Shown here: positions 11,034 to 23,381 of the stretch, in pieces | Layout: each line of letters starts with the position of its first letter | Position numbering within the stretch: the first letter of the stretch is position 1 | Origin: Saccoglossus kowalevskii | Lineage: Eukaryota; Hemichordata; Enteropneusta; Harrimaniidae | Reading direction: 5' to 3' | Assembly (NCBI RefSeq): GCF_000003605.2 | Contig: NW_003145790.1 | Location: forward strand, 436,848 to 500,847 | DNA: 64,000 bases | Position numbers and translations under genes: made by a program | The notes under the pieces: model-generated | The model's input: only the letters and a program-made list of their open reading frames with translations | What the model was told of the DNA's origin: nothing | Databases searched by the model: none

Positions 11034-14000
11034 GCTATCTCACTAACTGAATAGCATGTATTGTCTAAATTCATAAAATTCGTGAAAATTGCACACACAC
11101 ACAAAAACGGACACAGGTTATAAAGCGAGTCTGTTAGTGTGATGAATGCATGCATACTCGATACTCATTCACGATTCAGAACTGATTGTACACGTGTCTG
11201 AACAAATATATAATGAAATTACAAGATCGAATTAAATCATACCAATGTATTTTGAATAGGTATTGATGAACTTACTCAATGCAGCACCGTTTTGTTGCTA
11301 AGCAACTGCCATGTACCTGTAATATATGTAATGTAAGCATAACAGCGGGTCGATAAGATAGTAAAATAGAGCAATATATAATAATACCCTTAGTAAATGT
11401 TGACGTTGGATCATTGAGTTGGTAATACTTTCTAACCACCTACTGAGCGGCAATACCAATATTAGCCAAATTAGTTAAAACAAAACAGTTTTTCCGTATC
11501 ATAGTACTACAAAACACAATAATCACACGCCAACGTCACGATGTTTTGCTTCAAGACCCAGCGTGGGTTGCTTGTCATTTCCACATGACCGCTATAAACT
11601 GAGCTACGCTGTTATACCCCCGTTGGCAGTGCACGCGAAACTCTGCTATATGCTGATCGGGAAATATTGCTAATTAAGCGAAGACCTTGAAAGCAACGAG
11701 TATTGTCGTCATCATTAAAGGCCACTTGTTACCCGTCAAGGAGTTTGCCTTCAAATAGATGGAATTAATAAGCGGCACATTGAATCTTCGAGAAAGTTCA
11801 CGATCATAAAATTACTAGTAGTCGATCGTGCACGTTATAGATCTAATGACGAGTAGAGGGTCACGGGGCTTGTCTAATTAGTAAAACATCTTAGCGACTT
11901 ATGCACGTATTAGTGCACAATAGACAATTTCCAGGTGCCTTAGTCCTGTATCGTTGACATTTGCAATGTGATTCTGATAAATAACTCGTTTTTTAGTTCA
12001 AAAAATATGACAAACAAAAGTTATAGTGTCTAAGTGGCGTCAAAACATCGCATGACATTCGACAAAAGTGTATTTGTTGGGTATTTCTGTTTTAAATAAT
12101 TGATGATGGTCAATTGTCACGTGATGAGGTAAAGGTAGCACAGCGCCATATTTCCCTCTGGCATAACGACTTAACCATAAAAAAACGAATCTTCGGGTAT
12201 TGGTGTTCTTCTGGGCATGATTGACGCCGACTTCACCGTATTTAGTTGACGTGATTCCAATATGCTAGGAAATGGCCGATCACACAGCCCCTACTCGTAA
12301 TGCAGATTATGTGGCAAATGCTCTGTATGTGCCTGAGTATCAAGAGTAAACAACAGTGAAGTTCAAGGCAGGGAACTATAAGTATTATTAAATTTCAGGG
12401 AATAAATGAATGTTCAGTATTAAATAAGCTATATGAACGTATGGAACTTGAAGGCTGTTCAGTTTCAATAATCTGTGTGGGATCCGCCTGAAGTAAACTG
12501 TGCGAATCACTAATTAACTCTTATTAAAATGTGTCATGATTAAATACAAAAATTTACGACTTACTAAAATTACGCGTCTCCTCACAAGAGTGTAGGTTTA
12601 GTAATCGATCACGGGTGCATGTTTTTCATTATTGAACTTTTTACGCAAATCCAGTGACTGGTGAAAATGTATTTTATTTTCCCGCCGTGTATGCTGATCA
12701 TTTTATATATTAATCTATTCCACATTCTCATCGAAGACAAAGTGTGTGAGTTTGCACAAAAACGCTCAGTGCAGTGTAAGGCACAATGATATAGACAGTG
12801 TGTACAGCTTATGACATACGTCACACCATCAAATGTACATCAGTAACGTATTGTAATTAATTATAAATATCTAGTCAGAGAATTGAGGCATTGACCACAA
12901 GCTTGTGTATAATGCCGCATTTTTTTTTCCTTTCGGCGTGTCAGTCTGTTGAGTGCGATCATGATAAAGGTATGCACCACTTAACATCATTTTCCGCATT
13001 TTGGGCGCAATTAGAAGTATAAATTCAGTACAAATACATGTGGGAAATGGGTCTAGACTTAACGTTAGATAACGTGGTGCCAGTGTAAGATATCACGCAT
13101 TCATTATCCGTTTTATTTTTGTCGGTGCGTTGTGCTGAGTACTCTGGTGTGGCGTGGGGGGATTGAAATGTACGGAACGCCGCAAATGATCACAAACACG
13201 CCGACGTCTTTCGCTGTATATTTGATCTGTCATTTCGGTGTCTTTTGTCGTATCATTTGAGCGTAATTAAATAATTCTATTGATTCCACTAGTGAAAGCT
13301 GTCGTCATGTATTGTTTGGGAAATGGATGTGCGGGTGATATTGATACAGCTTGCGAGCTGCAGTGACTGAATAACTGGCGGCGGAATTATCTAATCTCGT
13401 GGCTGTGAAATCAAATTGTCTAAAATATTAAACAGAATTCATCAAATTTATTCTCGATTATAGTTTCTATATCACACCTTCTAAAAGATCAGCGTGCAAG
13501 AGCGTACATTGACCTTGCAGATGGCTATGAATATTGCCAGGAAACCCGTGTCACGTGTAGAGTACCCGTTATTGGCTATTAACACCCTCGAGTACGTCAC
13601 TTCATAGAGCATTTGGGGGGATTTACGACGTTTCCATGACAACCTTACATCTACAGTACTATGTTGGAACAATTCGAAAGATAAAAAGATATTACAGTTT
13701 AATATCCAATATCACTTAATAACAAAAATGTCACGTGATTTGCAAAGTCGTCGGTATGCCTGAAACATTAGGATAACAGAGACTGTCTCATAGTGCTGAA
13801 AAACACCATGAAATGGACAGGCGGTCTGGAGTATTACATCCATATCGTGTCGGCCTTTTACAGTTATGCTTTGCGTTTATTTGATCTGCTTAGGATCGGC
13901 GAGGTGAAGAATTGTAGACTATGAAAAATAAATTTTACAACGCATATTTGTGCAAATAAATACCCATTCAGATATTGATTTGTCTATTCATCAATATTCA

Positions 14001-14037
14001 GAATCATACATATTACGCAATACAGAACAATTGGAGA
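11034..14037. other. Non-coding, nothing recognised
   Basis: Only short frames are present, with no recognisable motif and no repeat longer than homopolymers. Confidence 0.6.
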
Positions 14038-14161
14038 ACGCAAGTGGCCGTCATATTCTCGCTGAGAACGAGAAAGCCTCGAGACTTGATTTTCCCCCTC
14101 CATTGCTGTTGCATTTTCTTCCGCCGTCCTCCCTCTGCTCCAAATATCATGGTTGCACAGA
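14038..14161 (+). mobile_element. Family 3 MITE, left portion
   Basis: The sequence acgcaagtggccgtcatatt then ctcgctgagaacgagaaagc, followed by gagacttgattttccccctc and caaatatcatggtt, matches the left part of the 62.8-kb copy except for an extra 40 bp or so of C/T-rich sequence. The right TIR is not found; a family 1 element begins 20 bp further on. Confidence 0.55.
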
Positions 14162-14180
14162 TTTGTGTCTAATATGTATC

Positions 14181-14489
14181 TTGAAATGGTGGCAGTCGTC
14201 GCGACTCGCATGTGCGACATTTGTGTTGATACATATTGATTTACCCACAATCCAATGCGCTATTCTAATGGAAATCACAAGTATGAGGTTTGACCTGGGC
14301 ACGATATGCACTAATTGCCGCCGGTTACTCCTTCGATACCTTCCAATCACCTAAAAAAATACCTATTTAAAGCTTGGTAACGTCTAAGTTTGTACTCGTT
14401 GATCTGCGCAACAGACAGAGTCACCATTTTTGTTTATATGAGACCCATATATCTCGCGCATGCGTGGCGCGACGACCACCGCCCTTTAA
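14181..14489 (-). mobile_element. Family 1 MITE, copy with one decayed end
   Basis: This 309-bp copy has its right end intact (gcgcgacgaccaccgccctt followed by TTAA). The left end has decayed to ttgaaatggtggcagtcgtc. The interior aligns with the other copies, including the CCAATGCGC block, the ccgccggttactcc block and the segment corresponding to the YY1-like site, here altered to gtcaccattt. The right TIR retains GCGCATGCGT. It lies about 20 bp downstream of a partial family 3 element. Confidence 0.82.
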
Positions 14490-16284
14490 CATTGGGATAC
14501 ATCGAATCTTTCACTGTGCGAATCTGGATTCAGATTCAAGTTAGCTATGTTAAAATTACGATATTGATAATTCTCACGAGAATGCAATGTATAATCGGTG
14601 CAAAATGAAGGCTGAATTCAGAAACTTTCTTCTTCATCTGCGTTAGTTGTTCAGAGAGGATGATTACAGTTTACGGCATATTGTCTCTGGGCAAGTAGCA
14701 ATGACATGAGCAAATGATAAACACACACAATCAATACCTCTTTATCAGCTCACGGATTGAACCGAAACACAAGACATATGTAATCGGAAGAAACAGAAAT
14801 CCGCCCGCGGAGAGGTGCGAATCAACTCTGAAAAAAAGAAAAAAACGAGTTTCCAAATCATGCTGTCGACTTTTTAAATTGCGAGTATAAGTTATGATTG
14901 CTGGCTGAATGAAAATCGAGTATCGTGTTTAAATTTCAATAAGACGAATTTAAAAAAAATGCTATTGCATTGTAGAGTTGTTACTATGACAACCACGGTC
15001 ATTGGATATAAAACTGGTATTTAAACGTGCACTGTATTCTGCCGCGATTGAATGTTTTCTGTGCCGTGAACTGATATTCAATGGTGAATAAAACGATTCA
15101 TAAACAGCGTAGCGTGTGGTGCCAATTTGAAAGTACCCTAAATACGACATGATTGTGGTTTATCGAGTTCAGCATTGTTGACAATGCAATGGAATAACAG
15201 CTAGAATGATATCGAACAGCAGTGACTGGTTTATTCAGTACATTGTCTTTTTTTGTTCTGTTTAAACGTAATATTATATATATTATATGCTTAAGCAATT
15301 TCCCATGTTCCATATAACGTAGTTACTCAATCGAGTAACCTGACTGTGTTACTTCTGACAGAAACGTTACGGAAAGCACATGTCTCTCTATACTCGATTG
15401 CATTTTTCATCTCATAAACCCCCATTCGTCATCATCGCCTAAATATGAAAACATGCAGGTATGTGGTATGCCATGCGATCATTATTTTCGCTGCAACGTA
15501 TGAATTCATTCACTTTTTTATATTGTTAATAGTTTTTTTGCTATTCTTATGGGATTACGTTTCCGATTATTTTTGGACTATTTCCTTACTTCCCTGGCAT
15601 ATAGAAAATTAAAAGGAAAGCCCCTGTTTGTGTTGTAAATATAATCATGCTTTAATCGACTGATTTACGTTACCCTGTAATAATGGGGATATTACTGTCT
15701 TCCTGGGCGGTTTGGGTAGCGCATAATTTTCAATTCAACGATAAAATAACATAAAGAACCATCTGTGTGTATTCAATCCACGGGAGACATACATCTCATT
15801 TCAAAGAACGCGTAATCAATAAATACCATTTACTGCAATATTTATGTGTGCTGTATTGTTCAGCTTACATTTACGACAAGGGTAATAATAAAAAACAGCA
15901 GTTTCAATAATAGAACTCTAGAAAAACTGTGTTTTTTTTAAACTTAAGTTACGTGTTTTCTTTATTTCTTTTTTTTTTTAATTGTTGACACATAATAATC
16001 ACTGAAAAAATGTAGCTGTAGACGAAGAATGGGTTATCATCGGATGTAATTGTTATCGTATTTGATGTTCGGGGAATTGATGCCAATAAAAAATTTCACA
16101 TTGTTGTATCGTTCTGTAACTTTTATTTCTTGTATCGAGAAAGATCACCGCGTCACAGATCACAACAATTCATCTCGAGCACGCTCATATTTTTTTATTG
16201 ACTTGACGTAAATTATTCCGATTATATATGCATGTCTTTTTATCTACCCAAAGTAACTATTACAATCGTATGTGGGGTAATTAT

Positions 16285-16315
<31 letters not shown>

Positions 16316-17485
16316 ATTTGTAAAGAAAGTAACGAAATATTAATTGTTGCAACTGACAACTACCATCATCGAACTTTTCTGTAAATCGACGTCCATGATT
16401 TCTTTTTGTTTTTCATTGCGTTTGCCTCACTGTAAACACATCCCAGTCTGCACCCGTAACGTCACAGTCCATATTAACCACATACAATCTGTTGCGTTCG
16501 CTGTGCTATTATAAAAAACAAAAATATATTGTTACGTTTATGTTTATGTTATGCTCACGTTTTCTGCTACCTTCGAATTTCACAGATATATTTATTTAAT
16601 TACCCAATAACAACGCAATTGGCAGACACTTGTAAATGAGATGAAACAAACAAACAAATAAAATAATAACATGATAAACATAACTATATAAAATCAAATA
16701 AAGCAGACCCAGAACTTTGACAAGTACATGGAATACCTGCTTACTTAAACCAGTTAACTGTTACGTAGAAAGATGGCGTGCATAAACAACGGTTAAAATA
16801 GATAACATGTATTTTCTTAGAAATAACATGCCTAATATCTGCCCGAGTGTACGCAAGGCCTGTTACCCGTGTAGTGAGATATGGTGTAATCAACAGTTTT
16901 AATTAAGTGACGACTAATGCCCGACGGTATCCGCCACGCGAATAAAGAAAAATCCCTTCTCCATCCGTCGCTCTCCCTACAGCAAACACGGTAAGATTAA
17001 TTGCTTTTGCGTCTGATATGGAGTTATTCATTTGACGTTAGGCTTCACTATTGCTCAGTTAAAATAGACTACGTTTGATTCCCCCAAGTTAAGCATTGCC
17101 ACTTTTTTTCACACCAGTCGTACGTCAGAACATTAAATACAAAAAAAAAATGAAATAACTTACCCATCTGTCATACCAGCACAACGTTGTGGGTAGTGAA
17201 TAATCCAATTATTTGTATAAAGATCGAATTTCTATATTGTTTTGCATCTTTTGAATACGAGTAAATGAATACGTACCGGTTAGGCAATAGTATTATATTC
17301 TATTTCATTGCGTGAATACGTGTTGGGTATACAATTTATTTCTAAATAATAATCTCAGCACGCTGCAAGATGCATGGATGAGACATTTATTATTATCATT
17401 AGGTGTATCAGTAGTTGGTGATGTAATTCTACCTTATCAATCAAAGTACTTTGCCTCTACACTCTTCCATCATCTACCCATGGTA
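14490..17485. other. Non-coding, with one AT microsatellite
   Basis: AT-rich with several poly-T and poly-A runs; the AT tract at 16.3 kb is listed separately. No exon candidate. Confidence 0.6.
16285..16311. repeat. (AT)n microsatellite
   Basis: About thirteen AT units between ggggtaattatt and ccctatttg. Confidence 0.95.
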
Positions 17486-17753
17486 TTAAAGGGCGGTAGT
17501 CGTCTCGCCACGCATGCGAGAGATATATGGGTCTCATATAAATAATAAAGATGGCGACTTTGACTGTTGAAACGCTACCAAGCTTTAATTAGGTACTGTG
17601 TTAAGAGCCGCTGGTGGTAATCAGTGCAAGTCGCGCACATGTCAAAACTCATACTTGTGATTTCCATCAGAAGAGCGCATTGGATTGTGGGAAAATCAAT
17701 GTTTATCAACAAAAATGTCGCACATGCGCGGCGCGACGACCACCGCCATTTAA
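17486..17753 (+). mobile_element. Family 1 MITE, forward copy
   Basis: This 268-bp element has TTAA at both ends (tattaaagggcggtagtcgt at the left, gacgaccaccgccatttaaa at the right). The left end holds CGCATGCGAGAGATATATGG followed by TCATATAAATAATAAAGATG and GCGAC, the YY1-like block. A reading frame of about 45 codons here (residues such as SALDCG..NVYQ.KCRTCAARR) also appears in the 10.7-kb copy. This reflects nucleotide similarity rather than a demonstrated gene. Confidence 0.85.
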
Positions 17754-20700
17754 ATACCTAAACGCCGGATTGTTACGTCGTGTAACAATCCCAATGATTT
17801 TTTTCGAGATATAAGCAAATAAAATAAATAGAAATAATAAAATAGCGGTGGAACAACGTGTAGCGCGAGATGTAGCGTTTATTTACGACGAGTCTTGTTT
17901 ATAAGAATTGTTCCCAATGAGGATCCATTGGTATGTAGCACCGGAACAATGGCAAAGTGAAAAAGACAGCCACCTTCAAATGAATTCAAATCCTTGATGT
18001 AGATGATTTTTCTGCAGACCCTGAGTTTTATGCGACCTCAGTTGTCTGTCACTTTATGAAATTAGATTACATGGCTGTATTTGTTTCTTATTTGAATTTG
18101 CCATATTTGTAAATTTCTGGTGAGGTCTCACTGAGAGCACGTGAACCACGAGATTTGATTTTTGCCCTAAATTGCAAATAAAGTGTATTGAACCAGAATT
18201 AGTAAATAACAATAGATGATGTCTAAATCATCATAAAGTGTTCTTAGAAGTACATTTTGTTTTTAGACAACCAGTTGTACTTTGTGTTGCACTTTCAATG
18301 AAATTGATCGTGTTGGATGATCGGTTTAAACTTTGCTAAATAATAATTCCTTCCGTTCATGGAACGCATACGACTCTAAAGTTATTAGCATGTGAGCAGT
18401 CGACCTTTAATTTATTAATCAATGTCAAATCATTATGAATCATTGCCAAATCATTAAACATAGAGCATCAATTATCAGTATTTTCAATAATTGATGTCAA
18501 TCATAAGAACACAACTGTAGCCGTTAAAAAAAAAAATAATCACTAACGAACTTTAAAACATACGTCTTGAAATGAATCATTACATCCATACTATCCATGT
18601 TATCCAGTCAAGCAATGGAGAGTATCACGTGCGTATCACGTGACTTTTTTACAACTTACGAACAAGCATTGAACTCAGACCCGCTGTTTAACGACACAAA
18701 TTAATTCCTATCACCACCTTGCTATCCACAAATCTTGGTGCGGTTGGCTGAGGATAAAACACAGGCTGTGTACTTAATAAAGCCCCTAAATCAAAGTTAG
18801 TTCAAACATTGCGTCAAGAAAGGGCTCGAAATTAATGTCGTTATCGGAAAACATTTATTTCTCAGTCTGTTTATACGACGTATCGTATGTATATCTGACA
18901 TACTACTTGAAATACTCTTAAATATTCGACCTGCGCATAAAATAAAGTGAGTTGTGGTAGTAAAGTTAAACGCCGTGTCGGGTACCACCCAATGAAGATA
19001 AACATGGCTGCACTTGTGGTTTAAAATTGAACAGAATTTCGTAGCACTTTTCAAGCAAACGTTAACAGCGTGAAATGATGTTCAATATCTACTGAGCTAA
19101 ATTTCGAAATTTGGCAAAAGAATTCTTGCCGCAGATCGTGAGAAAAATGTCGCCTATGAAAGAATAATTTTCTTACTGTGCTATAACAATCCCATAAAGA
19201 ATATCTTTTAATTAATTAACATACCTGATTTTGATTTTATTGGTGAATGAAATAATTGAACGTTATATGATTCAATCTTCAAAATGGGATTTTTTGTATA
19301 CTTACCAAGCCAACTACATAGACAAAGTGTTGTCCTTTATCATTATTAGGTATCCTGTCATGTACATTGCACAAACTGAGTCAATTTCGAACAGCTTGTA
19401 AAATTTTATCATGGGGAGCTTTCCCCATTTTATCAAACAACAACTAATGTTTTACTGTTTCTGTGTTTTCCACATTGTCAAACCTTTATGGATGCTCACA
19501 TACGCAAAGAAACGCTCCGACATATTTTTCCAAGATTGCTAACCATTGGCCAACTGCCCCCCCCCCCCGAAAAAAAAATCGAAACGCATCAAAGCACATT
19601 CACGTGGCCTTAATCTGACCATTCAAAGCCGCCACAAATTAAAGCGCATGACTTCAATATCGTAAATCAAATAAATGAGATCCACGGCGCTTCCTAAACA
19701 ACTAGTTGTCGACTTTCAACAAGCAGATTCAATATTGATTCAAACTGGGCACTCAACAAACGAGAAAGAGGTGAAACGTCACAGCTTTCGTCACTTACTA
19801 CGCATGCTGACTCGCTTGGCGACAATGCACTCATTTTGCACTAGGAGCTTGGTAAATGTATGATTGATTTTCGATGGACGAGATACGTGCTCAATTACAC
19901 AGAATAACAAAACCATTAACGTCGGTCAAGTTTACGGTGGGGAAGTTTGATATGAAGAGGTGTGGTCGCTTGTGAAACGTTATATACGCGTGTTGATTAA
20001 GAGGCATTGCTGCGCCGAGCTGCTGAGCTGTATTGAAGGATCGCTTTTTTTACGAACTACGCCGGTTTGTAGTGTATTGTAGCCGACTCCAGGTAGGTTC
20101 GTAGCAGGCATCTTAAGTGTTCAACGTACTAAATATAACGTCGTCGAAATTACGAACAGGCGCTGTACCTATCTTCGTCATCTTCATTTCACATTATGTA
20201 CGAACACTATTCGGATCATTTGTTTCGTGTTTCTCCGCTGTTTTTTTTTTTTTTTTACATGTTGAAGTTGTTCGTGTAGCCAATATACATTACGTATGAT
20301 ATCGTATGCATACATGTATTCGTAACACATGTGTCAAAGTGCAACTCCTCTCTGATATTCCGATCTTTAATTAAAATTCGTTTGATGAGTAAAATAGTTA
20401 TCCTGCTATGTGCATAGCTAAGTATACAGCTAAGCTCAAGTTCAATCGCCGTTTTGTTAGTTCCAACCTTTCGACCGCAGATCAAACGCGGTGAAGGCCT
20501 TGATTAAGTAGCAAATGTCGTGAGTTATTCATGTTTGTTTTAACGGTATATGTCAAACGTATTTTGTTGGGCGTGACGTTGTCCTGATGCACCAGGAGGT
20601 GAAGTCACGACGCCTTAATTCTCTCTCTGTATCCACGTCTGGCTTTATGCTAATTCGACCGTTTTAATTTCCTCTGTAATATATCAGGGTATATTAAAAG

Positions 20701-21710
20701 ACCATGATCTAGTCGATCATTTCATTCCCGGTTAACTGTTAGTTGTTTCGACAGGTAATGGAATATAGAAAGTCTTTAGCGCCGCTCGTAGCCAAGAAAG
20801 CGCGTCGTAGTTAGACTCCAATATAGACATGTCCGCACTGAATAAAGTGTGTTCGGTTTGTTTTATTTAGATCCGTTGACATGGCGAAGTCATGTAAACT
20901 GCTTATTGCGTTGTAGTCGAACGTGGCCGGCTTGGGTTCGGCGTTCCTAATTTTATAAATCTTCCATTGAAAACGTGCGATCGTATCTTTTATCTAGAAT
21001 TTATTAATCACAACATGCCACTGTTTTTAGTCACGTATAAGTGGTTATGATTTATCCCAAACCGTTACAGTACAATGTATATATTAGAAAATGTTTTTTA
21101 AATAATAATTGTATGTTTTTTCGTTTAATTAATCGAAAAAAATAGTATATTCAGTCATGTTTTTTTCTCTTATTTGATGAATTGATGAATGTAACACATT
21201 GGACAACGCGTGAGACATGTGTTAAATATCATTGTCAGTTATAATATCATAATTCATATTATAAATAGACATTGATATCTTATAATATTATCTTTATCTT
21301 ATGACTAATTTATTAGATCTGTCAACAAAAAATGTCCGCTTAATTGTATGGCAAGTATAACTCCGCTAACTCTTTGAACGTCAAAGTCAACTTCTATAAC
21401 CTTTTACAAACAAAATCCTTACACATTTGTTCTAACATAAACAGATACATTGCAGAAAAGTACATAAACATGTGCAAACGTTTTGTTGCGAAATGATACG
21501 ACACTCAAAGGACAGATTATGCTAGTCTGTGAGTAACGTCCCGCATGTATTAGTCGCCTGTCAGTAAATTGTATTTAGCGGTCGCAAAACATTACACATT
21601 CATTCATTGTTGAAACTGAATGTATCCATTAGGATATCACGTGATATAACAAGATATACACTTTGTTCGGCTGGGCATCATACTTCAATCGTATAGTGAA
21701 TTACTAGTAC
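17754..21710. other. Non-coding; weak family 3-like remnant
   Basis: Near 18126-18165, gagagcacgtgaaccacgag then atttgatttttgccct faintly resembles the family 3 interior. A C11/A9 homopolymer junction lies at 19557-19578 and a T18 run near 20239. No gene. Confidence 0.5.
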
Positions 21711-21986
21711 TTAAAGGGCGGTGGTCGTCACGCCGCGCATGCGCGAGGATATATGGGTGTCATATAAACAGAGATGGTGATTTTTACTGTTGCGCAGATC
21801 AACGAGAACAAACTGGAACGTTACAAAGGTTTAATTAGGTAATTTTTAGGTGATTGAAGGAGTCGCCGGCGGTAATTAGTGCAGGTCGCGCCCAAGTCAA
21901 ACCTCATACGCATTGGATTATGAGAAAACCAATGTTTATCAACACGAATGTCGCACATGCGCGGCGCTACGATTGTCGCCCTTTAA
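21711..21986 (+). mobile_element. Family 1 MITE, forward copy with small internal deletions
   Basis: This 276-bp element is flanked by TTAA (acttaaagggcggtggtcgt at the left, gtcgccctttaagt at the right). The left TIR keeps a perfect CCGCGCATGCGCGAG palindrome. The block before the CCAATGCGC-type sequence has lost about 20 bp relative to the 17.5-kb copy. The two TIRs differ from each other at about six positions, unlike the 10.7-kb copy. It has no coding capacity. Confidence 0.85.
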
Positions 21987-23206
21987 GTCAAGCAGGGTGG
22001 ATCAAGAAGTTTAGTACACGGGGATTAATTACATATTGGTCATAAATACGGACGCCATTTTTAAATGCATCACAGTTTGCCGTACATTTAACATCAAAGT
22101 GATTAAATAGTCATTGTCTGTTTATATCTTTATAATTTACGACCTTTCATCCACATGTAGTTTATTCTCTTGCTGCTAAAAGAAGCGCAGTCCAATTTTA
22201 TCTTTCTACATTTTAATAGTTACGTTTGTCGTCAAACGTTCTTACAGCGGAACGTTTTGTGTGTTTCCAGTGCGCGCTTATACAATACGTCGCTCGGGCA
22301 ATTCGATAAACCATGCCACGTTATTAATAATTTACCGATTATCGCGCCTGTACCAAAGAGTAATCAGCTGTTAAGGTGCTGCAAATATTCCACTTCAAAT
22401 TCACAATCATAAATCGCACGTACCAGGATTGTATCATTTAGTCGAATTATGATAAACGAGCTTTTCCTATTTTTCCAGCTCAGTGCATAACAGCAAGTGA
22501 AATATCGTGCTTGCCAAATCGTATAGCCACTGCACACAGAGGAATAATTCCATTATTTTGATTTGTGGGGCATTAAAATCGGTATTAGAATGCAAATTGT
22601 TGACGACATAGGCAACTAATTATATGTTCATGCGTACGGTGTACTCACGAGGTGCTATGATTGACCAGCAAATGTGAAGTCACATTTCGGGGTTAGCTTT
22701 TTCATCGGTGGCCTAGATACAATCAATTCAGTAAGCTGAAAATAATTATAATTGAAAATGACAACCAGAATAATGACTTATAATATTATCCCCAGCTTTT
22801 GCGCGTCGTTTGTGTAGTTTTTATTCAGAATTCTGACAACCAGAATATGAAACAACCCTTATACGAACGTCATGTTATTATACACGGTGGACGGTTATGG
22901 TTGGTTGTTACAAATGTCACAGGTGCCGGCTGTTAAAAACAATTACAATACCCGTCGAATGACTTGCAAATGGCTGGTTCAAACCCGGTTATTTAATTAA
23001 AAAAGCCACTTATCAGAGTTCAGTTTAGTTCGTCTACTATAAATAAAACGCCGTTGTACAAAATGCATCAACTGTACAATAAAAATCCATTAATCATATA
23101 CCCGAGTTGATCGCCATGCATGCGACAGCTGTGTGCGCGCTTGTTGATAACTGTTTTAACACTGCGTTTGAAATCATGGAATAAAACATCCTTGATTCCG
23201 AGAAAA
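21987..23206. other. Non-coding, nothing recognised
   Basis: Short frames only. Confidence 0.6.
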
Positions 23207-23381
23207 TAGACTAGACTAGACTAGACTAGACTAGACTAGACTAGACTAGACTAGAATAGAATAGAATAGAATAGAATAGAATAGAATAGAATAGAATAGA
23301 ATAGACTAGACTAGACTAGACTAGACTAGACTAGACTAGACTAGACTAGACTAGAATAGAATAGAATAGAATAGAATAGAA
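23207..23381. repeat. Alternating-block pentanucleotide array (TAGAC)/(TAGAA)
   Basis: Thirty-five uninterrupted pentamers are arranged as 9 TAGAC, 10 TAGAA, 10 TAGAC and 6 TAGAA, in one phase throughout. The two unit types differ at one base. Block boundaries fall at 23252, 23302 and 23352, giving a second-order period of about 100 bp. Confidence 0.97.

Noticed and set aside
13950-14354. 134-codon open frame
   Set aside because: Most of it runs through a family 3 fragment and a family 1 MITE; it is a frame accident in repeat DNA.
18110-18180. Possible fourth family 3 interior
   Set aside because: Only about 35 bp of loose similarity and no TIR at either side.
23207-23381. CRISPR-like array
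   Set aside because: Continuous pentanucleotide satellite with no spacers, in a eukaryotic sequence.
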